The position numbers were made by a program, and so were the translations under genes. This document shows positions 15,811 to 20,918 of a stretch of 20,918 nucleotides of DNA, piece by piece (position 1 is the first letter of the stretch; the number at the start of each line of letters is the position of its first letter). The notes below the pieces were generated by a model. That model was given only the letters and a program-made list of their open reading frames with translations. It did no database searches and was not told the origin of the DNA. Location of the stretch: the NCBI GenBank assembly GCA_964451785.1, contig CAYVJG010000042.1, positions 1-20,918 on the forward strand, written 5' to 3'. The DNA is from JAJYSO01 sp964451785. GTDB taxonomy: Bacteria; Bacteroidota; Bacteroidia; Flavobacteriales; Flavobacteriaceae.

Positions 15811-16203
15811 ATGGGATTAACCAATAATGATATTTTTAAAAAGCTACGCGTAGCACATAAATTGACTAATGATGATATTGTAGCTATCTGTGAGTTGGTT
15901 GATTTTAAAGTGTCTAAAAGTGAATTAGGCGCTATTTTTAGAAAAGAAAGTCACCCGAAATATATGGAGTGTGGTGATCAGTTTTTGCGTAATTTTTTAG
16001 ACGGATTGATTATACATCTTCGGGGACCTATGCCTGGTAAATCACAAGCTAAACCCGCAGAAGCTAAATCAAAATTCAAACCTAAAAAGAATGCTGGAGC
16101 TCCAAAATCTAAGTCTTCTAAATCTGCTAAACCCAATCCGTTTAATAAAGACTTTAAACCAAAATTTAAGACAAACGGCAAAAATAGAGGACCTAAAAAG
16201 TAA
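15811..16203 (+). CDS. DUF1456 family protein with basic, disordered tail
   Basis: A 130-residue protein. Residues 1-70 match the DUF1456 (YehS-like) pattern in its flavobacterial form: MGLTNNDIFKKLRVAHKLTN, then DIVAICELVDFKVSKSELGA, and YMECGDQFLRNFLDGLIIHL. The family carries two related short helical repeats; its function is unknown. From about residue 74 the protein turns into a Lys/Pro/Ser/Ala-rich low-complexity tail (KSQAKPAEAKSKFKPKK and on to NRGPKK), probably disordered and possibly nucleic-acid-binding. The frame is open further upstream (ATGs at 15565 and 15739), but that part translates repeat DNA, the family starts at this Met, and the -7 box at 15778 would give a leader of about 20 bases. 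Start 15811 is therefore preferred. Confidence 0.85.
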   Translation: MGLTNNDIFKKLRVAHKLTNDDIVAICELVDFKVSKSELGAIFRKESHPKYMECGDQFLRNFLDGLIIHLRGPMPGKSQAKPAEAKSKFKPKKNAGAPKSKSSKSAKPNPFNKDFKPKFKTNGKNRGPKK

Positions 16204-16229
16204 ACAACTTTCTTGACGGAATAAAATTT

Positions 16230-16274
16230 AAAGCTTTTAAGATGTCTCTGTATGAGTGTTTTAAAGGCTTTTTT
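16230..16274 (+). terminator. Possible terminator of the DUF1456 gene
   Basis: AAAGCTTTTAA (16230-16240) pairs with TTAAAGGCTTT (16261-16271, one U-G pair) around a 20-base loop and runs into six T at 16269-16274. The stem is AT-rich and the loop is long, so it is of moderate strength. It begins 27 bases past the stop codon. Confidence 0.45.
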
Positions 16275-16443
16275 GATTTAGAAGCTAAGCTTTAACTCGC
16301 AAACACAGCTTTCAGACTAGATAATAATTTTCCATTTTTGAATTTACATATACAAAATAAAACAATATCATAAATATGATATGCGTGTAATTAAAATACC
16401 AAGTTTTTTAGCGAATTTTGCGGACTTAATTCAGTATTAATTG

Positions 16444-17655
16444 ATGAATATAATCCGTACATATCGCGATTCATTTGCGGGCTTAAGCGCCGAGTCTTGG
16501 ATGCTTTCCATTGTGATGTTTATTAACCGTTCTGGGTCTATGGTGCTTCCTTTTTTGGGGGTTTACATGACAGATGCGCTGCACTTTTCTATTGAACAAT
16601 CAGGATTAGTGTTGAGTTTTTACGGTATTGGTGCTGTTGTTGGTTCTTGGGTTGGCGGTATGCTTACCGATAAGTTTGATGAATACCGGGTGCAGGCGTT
16701 TAGCTTGTTTTTGAGTGTGCCTTTGTTTTTAATGATTCCGTTGTTTGATAGCATTTATGGGATGCTGGGGATCATTTTTGCACAAAGTGTAATCACCGAA
16801 TTGTTTAGACCGGCTAACTCCGTAGCGATTACCAAATATGCGAAAAAGGGCAATATTACGCGTTCTTTTTCATTAAATCGGATGGCGGTCAATTTGGGGT
16901 TTTCTGTGGGGCCGGCATTAGGAGGTATTTTATCGACTATATCGTATGAATTTTTATTCATTTCTAATGCTGTGGCGGTGTTTTTTGCAGGTGTAGTTTA
17001 TGTGAAGTTTTTTCGCAAAAGACATCTTACTTATCTTGAAACTAACCCTGTAGCAGTCAAAAATACATTCTCAGAAGTACGTAGTCCCTACAAAGATGGG
17101 CCTTTTATGTGGTTTAGTTTTTTGTGTATTGTGTTTTCTATTTTCTTCTTTCAACTCTTGAGTACAATTCCGCTTTTCTTCCAAAAAGAGGCTGAGTTTA
17201 CCACAGAAACTATTGGCTATATTTTGGGGTATACCGGTGTGTTTTTAGTGATTTTTGAAATGTTACTCGTCAATTTTGTCGATAAACATTACACGTTGGC
17301 TAAAATCTTATTTGTCGGAGCCTTATTGGCTGGGATTTCGTTAGGAATGTTAAGCCTAGGCACGGGTATTGTCCTTATTATTGTAGCCATGACACTGTTG
17401 AGTGTAGCCGAGATATTGGCTTTCCCCTTCATGTCGACTATTGCAGCAGAGCGCGCTGACGATTCTAATAGAGGAGCGTATATGGGGCTCAATGGCATTT
17501 CTTTTTCAGTAGCTTTTATTGTGACACCCGTTTTAGGGACTTGGGTGGCCGGAGAATACGGGTTTAATGCGCTGTGGATTGGTTCATTAGTAATACTCAC
17601 TTTAACGGCTTTTGCGTTGTATCAAAATGTACACAAAATGTTACCGGGAAAGTAA
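16444..17655 (+). CDS. MFS family transporter
   Basis: A 403-residue major facilitator transporter with about 12 membrane segments. The conserved loop between helices 2 and 3 is visible as GGMLTDKFDEYRV (about 77-89), the motif A region, and the second half has the related VNFVDKHYTLAKI. The N-terminus (MNIIRTYRDSFAGLSAESWM) and FINRSGSMVLPFLGVYMTD fit drug or metabolite exporters of the DHA type (MdtH-like), but the substrate cannot be read from sequence. The ATG at 16444 follows a TTG that extends the frame by one codon and is rejected. A possible weak promoter box, GAATTTTG, lies at 16413-16420. The gene converges with sucC across a shared terminator. Confidence 0.88.
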   Translation: MNIIRTYRDSFAGLSAESWMLSIVMFINRSGSMVLPFLGVYMTDALHFSIEQSGLVLSFYGIGAVVGSWVGGMLTDKFDEYRVQAFSLFLSVPLFLMIPLFDSIYGMLGIIFAQSVITELFRPANSVAITKYAKKGNITRSFSLNRMAVNLGFSVGPALGGILSTISYEFLFISNAVAVFFAGVVYVKFFRKRHLTYLETNPVAVKNTFSEVRSPYKDGPFMWFSFLCIVFSIFFFQLLSTIPLFFQKEAEFTTETIGYILGYTGVFLVIFEMLLVNFVDKHYTLAKILFVGALLAGISLGMLSLGTGIVLIIVAMTLLSVAEILAFPFMSTIAAERADDSNRGAYMGLNGISFSVAFIVTPVLGTWVAGEYGFNALWIGSLVILTLTAFALYQNVHKMLPGK

Positions 17656-17679
17656 GGAAGAAGAGTGGGCTACAACAAA

Positions 17680-17708
17680 AAAAATCCCGCCTTTTGAGCG
17701 GGATTTTT
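17680..17708. terminator. Bidirectional terminator between the MFS gene and sucC
   Basis: AAAAATCCCGC (17680-17690) pairs perfectly with GCGGGATTTTT (17698-17708) around a 7-base loop. Both strands end in a T run, so it serves the MFS gene (plus, ends 17655) and sucC (minus, ends 17729). Confidence 0.92.
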
Positions 17709-17728
17709 AGTACTATTCTAATTGATGA

Positions 17729-18922
17729 TTAAGCTAAAACAGCTTGAACTTTGTCAGCAGCTTCTTTAAACTCAACTGCACTCTGTACGTCAAGTCCACT
17801 TTCATCGATTAATTTTTTAGCTTCAATGGCATTGGTTCCTTGTAAACGAACAATAATAGGTACGTTAATTTGGTCACCCATATTTTTGTAAGCATCAACC
17901 ACACCTTGTGCAACACGGTCACAACGTACAATACCTCCGAAGATATTGATGAGGATAGCTTTTACATTTTCGTCTTTTAAGATTAAACGGAAAGCTTCTT
18001 CAACACGTTTAGCATCCGCTGTACCACCTACATCGAGGAAGTTAGCAGGGTTACCACCAGCTTGTTTGATTAAATCCATAGTTGCCATAGCCAAACCAGC
18101 ACCGTTAACCATACAACCAACGTTACCGTCGAGGTCAACATAGTTAAGACCGGCTTTTCCAGCTTCAACTTCGATAGGATTTTCTTCACGTTCATCACGC
18201 ATAGCGGCGTAATCTTTATGACGGAACAAAGCGTTGTCATCTAAAGAAACTTTAGCGTCAACAGCGATAATTTTGTCATCACTAGTTTTTAAAACCGGGT
18301 TGATTTCGAAAAGTGAAGAATCTGATTTTTCGTAAGCTTGATATAATTTACCAACAAATTTGGTCATATCTTTAAAAGCTGCACCAGATAAACCTAAGTT
18401 AAAGGCAATGCGACGTGCTTGGAAAGGTAAAATACCTGTTGCTGGATCAACTTCTTCAGTAAAGATTTTGTCAGGGGTGTTAGCAGCAACAGTTTCGATG
18501 TCCATACCTCCTTCAGGAGAGTACATAATCATTGTGCGGCCAGTGTTACGATTTAAAAGTACAGACATGTAGTACTCTTCAGTTTCGCTTTCACCTGGGT
18601 AATATACATCTTCACCCACCATCACTTGGTGCACTTTTTTACCTTCTTTAGAAGTTTGAGGAGTAATTAAGTTCATGCCGATAATCTCACCAGCGATATC
18701 TTTAACTTCTTGAAGGTTTTTAGCTAATTTTACACCGCCACCTTTTCCACGGCCACCAGCGTGCACTTGTGCTTTAATCACGTGCCATCCAGTACCGGTT
18801 TCTTCGGTTAATTTTTTAGCAGCTTCAACTGCTTCTTCAGGAGTAGTAGCTACAATGCCGCGTTGAACGCGAACACCGAAGTCACTCAAAATAGATTTTG
18901 CTTGATATTCGTGTAAGTTCAT
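17729..18922 (-). CDS. sucC: Succinyl-CoA synthetase (ADP/GDP-forming) subunit beta
   Basis: A 397-residue subunit of the TCA-cycle enzyme that makes succinate and ATP or GTP from succinyl-CoA; it needs the alpha subunit SucD, which is not in this window. The start MNLHEYQAKSILSDFGV is the family start and the ATG-grasp features follow: KAQVHAGGRGKGGGVKLAKN (about 46-65), the VGEDVYYPGESETEEYYMSV segment, then FEINPVL and, near the C-terminus, NFLDVGGTAD and NIFGGIVRCDRVAQG. Length agrees with the E. coli protein (388). An in-frame upstream ATG at 18967 would add 15 residues unlike any relative (MFIFATPYNYRKNKS) and is rejected. A -7-type box, TATTTTTG, lies on the minus strand at 18962-18955, 33 bases upstream. 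lpdA lies upstream on the same strand with a 137-base gap and a hairpin between, so separate transcription is likely. Confidence 0.96.
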   Translation of the reverse strand: MNLHEYQAKSILSDFGVRVQRGIVATTPEEAVEAAKKLTEETGTGWHVIKAQVHAGGRGKGGGVKLAKNLQEVKDIAGEIIGMNLITPQTSKEGKKVHQVMVGEDVYYPGESETEEYYMSVLLNRNTGRTMIMYSPEGGMDIETVAANTPDKIFTEEVDPATGILPFQARRIAFNLGLSGAAFKDMTKFVGKLYQAYEKSDSSLFEINPVLKTSDDKIIAVDAKVSLDDNALFRHKDYAAMRDEREENPIEVEAGKAGLNYVDLDGNVGCMVNGAGLAMATMDLIKQAGGNPANFLDVGGTADAKRVEEAFRLILKDENVKAILINIFGGIVRCDRVAQGVVDAYKNMGDQINVPIIVRLQGTNAIEAKKLIDESGLDVQSAVEFKEAADKVQAVLA

Positions 18923-18954
18923 AGACTTGTTTTTTCTATAATTATACGGAGTGG

Positions 18955-18962
18955 CAAAAATA
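18955..18962 (-). promoter_or_regulatory. Putative -7 box for sucC
   Basis: Reads TATTTTTG on the minus strand, an exact TAnnTTTG match. It would give a 5' leader of about 28 bases. No TTG was seen at the -33 distance. Its position, inside the frame extension upstream of 18922, also argues that the longer sucC start is not used. Confidence 0.4.
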
Positions 18963-19007
18963 AACAATGCTTTACCAATCCTGTTATAAAATGAAATATA
19001 TTTACGT

Positions 19008-19046
19008 TAACCCCATCATTTTAAAAATAATAAGATGATGGGTTTA
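19008..19046. other. Imperfect hairpin between lpdA and sucC
   Basis: TAACCCCATCAT (19008-19019) pairs with ATGATGGGTTTA (19035-19046) with one mismatch. On the plus strand a T run follows (19049-19056), but no plus-strand gene lies upstream. On the minus strand, where it follows lpdA, the T run is missing, so it is a weak terminator at best for lpdA; it may block antisense reading into lpdA. Confidence 0.5.
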
Positions 19047-19059
19047 GTGTTTTTTTAAA

Positions 19060-20466
19060 TTAAGTGTGTAAAGGACGTTTGTCTGTAGCGTCTAATGCCG
19101 CTTCTTTAATCGCTTCGGTATAAGTCGGGTGAGCGTGACTGATACGTGAAATATCTTCAGCGCTAGCACGGTATTCCATAGCGACTACAGCTTCAGCAAT
19201 CATATCGGCAGCACGAGCGCCAACCATATGTACACCAAGAATTTCATCAGTAGTTTTATCGGCTAAAATTTTGATAAATCCATCGGTATCACCACTGGCA
19301 CGAGAGCGTCCTAAAGCACGCATCGGGAATTTTCCTACTTTGTAATCTACTTTGTCAGCTTTGAGTTTGTCTTCAGTAGCACCAACAGAAGCTACTTCAG
19401 GCCAAGTGTAAACCACACCAGGAATCAAGTTGTAATCGACATGTGGTTTTTGTCCGGCGATAGTTTCGGCAACAAAAACACCTTCTTCTTCAGCTTTGTG
19501 TGCCAACATAGCGCCTTTGATGACATCACCAATAGCGTAGATGTTTGCGGCGCTAGTTTGCAAGTGTTCATTGACTTCAACTTTACCGCGTTCGGTCAAT
19601 TTAACACCAGCTTTATCGGCGTTTAATCCGTCAGTATAAGGACGACGACCTACAGAAACTAAGCAGTAGTCTCCTTCAAAAGTCACTTCTTTTCCTTTTT
19701 TGTCATCAGCAGTTACGGTAACTGTTTTACCTTTGCTTTCAACAGCTTTTACTTTGTGAGAAAGAGCAAAGTTGATGCCTTCTTTTTTCAAGACCTTTCT
19801 CAACTCTTTACTTTGATCAGTATCCATTGTAGGGATAATGCGATCCATGTATTCAATCACAGTAACCTCAGCTCCAAGACGGTGATAAACTTGACCTAAC
19901 TCAAGTCCGATAACTCCACCACCAATGACGAGTAAGTGTTTAGGAACTTCGTTAAGGCTGAGCATTTCTGTTGAGGTAATCACACGTTTTTTATCGATGT
20001 TGATAAATGGCAGGCTGGCAGGTTTACTACCAGTAGCGACAATAGTGTGTTTAGCTTCAATCGTTTCAACTTTACCTTTGGCATCTGTAATCTCAATGTG
20101 GGTATTGTCTTTAAAACCACCAACACCTTGGTAGGTATCGATTTTGTTTTTGCCCATCAAAAATTCGATCCCTTTGGTAGTTTGATCTACGACGGCCGCT
20201 TTGCGCTCCATCATCTTTTTAAGGTTCAATTTAATGCCTTTAGGCACTTCAATACCGTGCTCATCAAAATGATTGATGGCGTCGGTATAGTGGTGAGAAG
20301 AATCTAAGAGGGCTTTTGAAGGAATACAACCTACGTTTAAGCAAGTTCCTCCCATTGTAGCATATTTTTCGATGATAGCGGTTTTGAGTCCGAGTTGAGC
20401 GCAACGAATGGCTGCAACATATCCTCCGGGACCTGAACCAATGACGGCAACGTCGTATGTATTCAT
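19060..20466 (-). CDS. lpdA: Dihydrolipoyl dehydrogenase (E3)
   Basis: A 468-residue flavoenzyme that reoxidises dihydrolipoyl groups of pyruvate, 2-oxoglutarate and branched-chain keto acid dehydrogenases (and the glycine cleavage system), passing electrons through FAD to NAD+. Motifs are complete: the FAD-binding GSGPGG at 10-15, the redox disulfide C42 and C47 in GGTCLNVGCIPSK, the NAD-binding VIGGGVIGLELGQVYHRLGA at about 180-199, a second FAD contact in NIYAIGDV at about 309-316, and the catalytic His-Glu pair H446 and E451 in HAHPTYTEA. Length is standard. The ATG at 20466 gives the usual start, MNTYDVAVIGSGPGG. A matching promoter lies 30 bases upstream. Pairing with sucC in one region fits a shared role in central carbon metabolism. 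Confidence 0.97.
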   Translation of the reverse strand: MNTYDVAVIGSGPGGYVAAIRCAQLGLKTAIIEKYATMGGTCLNVGCIPSKALLDSSHHYTDAINHFDEHGIEVPKGIKLNLKKMMERKAAVVDQTTKGIEFLMGKNKIDTYQGVGGFKDNTHIEITDAKGKVETIEAKHTIVATGSKPASLPFINIDKKRVITSTEMLSLNEVPKHLLVIGGGVIGLELGQVYHRLGAEVTVIEYMDRIIPTMDTDQSKELRKVLKKEGINFALSHKVKAVESKGKTVTVTADDKKGKEVTFEGDYCLVSVGRRPYTDGLNADKAGVKLTERGKVEVNEHLQTSAANIYAIGDVIKGAMLAHKAEEEGVFVAETIAGQKPHVDYNLIPGVVYTWPEVASVGATEDKLKADKVDYKVGKFPMRALGRSRASGDTDGFIKILADKTTDEILGVHMVGARAADMIAEAVVAMEYRASAEDISRISHAHPTYTEAIKEAALDATDKRPLHT

Positions 20467-20495
20467 AATTCTGGTTATTGATTATATAACTTTAG

Positions 20496-20525
20496 CAAAA
20501 GTACAATAAGAATTTCAATCGACAA
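20496..20525 (-). promoter_or_regulatory. Promoter of lpdA
   Basis: On the minus strand, TTG (20525-20523), a 19-base spacer, and TACTTTTG (20503-20496) match the Bacteroidota consensus. The predicted start near 20490 gives a leader of about 25 bases before the ATG at 20466. Confidence 0.75.
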
Positions 20526-20623
20526 GTAAATATAAGTGCAGAATTGATTTTGTGACTTTTATATTGGTTAAGGATGATAATTAACTCAAGTTTTAGAGTT
20601 ATTCTATTGTAATCTTTACTGTT

Positions 20624-20830
20624 GAACTACTTCGCAGTTCTGTAAGATAGGGTTAGTTCAGTACCCCGAGTTGCACTCGGGGTTAATCAAATTCAACCAT
20701 TACATGGTTGGTTGTAAATTTAAAAAAGAGTATGCTTTAAAAGGCCGAAGGTCTTTAATGTGATAAACCCTGTACAAACGAAGTGCAGTGCAGGGTGAGG
20801 TAGGCTTATTGAACCCCGAAAGGTGTTCAA
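20624..20830. other. Cluster of five or six consecutive hairpins, no gene
   Basis: This gene-free stretch beyond the lpdA promoter contains successive perfect or near-perfect stems: GAACT/AGTTC (20624-20640, weak); ACCCCGAG/CTCGGGGT (20663-20683, 5-base loop); CAACCAT/ATGGTTG (20694-20710); AAAGGCC/GGTCTTT (20740-20756, one G-U); ACCCTGTAC/GTGCAGGGT (20767-20796, one G-U); and TTGAAC-CC/GG-GTTCAA with a GAAA loop (20809-20830). None is followed by a T run. It may be a structured RNA or a REP-like repeat cluster associated with RAYT/IS200-type transposases. The rest of 20831-20918 shows nothing clear. Confidence 0.6.
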
Positions 20831-20918
20831 CACCAAAGAGTGAGCAAGTTATACCAATTAGAATTATAGAGTTATACGTATATTTTCTTATATTAGCAAT
20901 CTAATTTACAGCATGATG

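Noticed and set aside
18923..18967. Longer sucC start
   Set aside because: The extra 15 residues are absent from the family, and a likely promoter box lies within this stretch.

Overview
The window looks like a chromosomal segment of a flavobacterium (Bacteroidota, class Flavobacteriia). Four things point there: moderately AT-rich DNA with very AT-rich intergenic stretches; several promoters of the Bacteroidota type (TTTG or TTG, about 19 bases, then TAnnTTTG); a GLPGLI-family secreted protein beside a carboxypeptidase-regulatory/TonB-receptor-type outer-membrane protein; and families of intergenic repeats that I associate with this phylum. No rRNA, tRNA, CRISPR array or intact transposase gene is visible.

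Layout. (1) 1-2400: a minus-strand cytochrome c/FTR1 iron-permease fusion with a clear terminator, then a divergent intergenic region holding a perfect 15-bp inverted repeat. (2) 2401-5650: a small secreted Cys/Tyr/Trp-rich protein, a GLPGLI protein, and an outer-membrane beta-barrel receptor gene that stops early and has no ATG start, so it is probably a pseudogene. (3) 5650-7050: gene debris and an AT-rich patch. Here an unknown lipoprotein gene is bracketed by a 16-bp inverted repeat, followed by a structured repeat-like element of higher GC. This is the least ordinary part of the window. (4) 7058-9082: a cytosolic M3 metallopeptidase (Dcp-like), minus strand, with its own terminator. (5) 9280-15449: a tight operon tetR-tolC-adaptor-RND pump, a complete tripartite efflux system. 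Two matching palindromes (TAACA-N-TGTTA), one in the tetR promoter and one at the tolC start, are candidate operators for the TetR regulator. (6) 15498-15726: three tandem copies of a 61-62 bp imperfect palindrome, directly upstream of a DUF1456 protein. (7) 16444-17655: an MFS transporter, convergent with sucC across a bidirectional terminator. (8) 17729-20466: sucC (succinyl-CoA synthetase beta) and lpdA (dihydrolipoyl dehydrogenase) on the minus strand, both central carbon metabolism. (9) 20467-20918: no gene, but the lpdA promoter and five or six consecutive hairpins in about 210 bases.

How it fits together. sucC and lpdA are housekeeping; the efflux operon is a self-contained, probably self-repressed, export module. 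The GLPGLI/receptor pair would normally act in the envelope, but the receptor appears decayed, and the decay point lies just before the inverted-repeat-bounded lipoprotein unit. I see no clear new multi-gene system. The best candidates for something undescribed are the repeat-bounded lipoprotein unit (5802-6553) and the multi-hairpin element (20624-20830).
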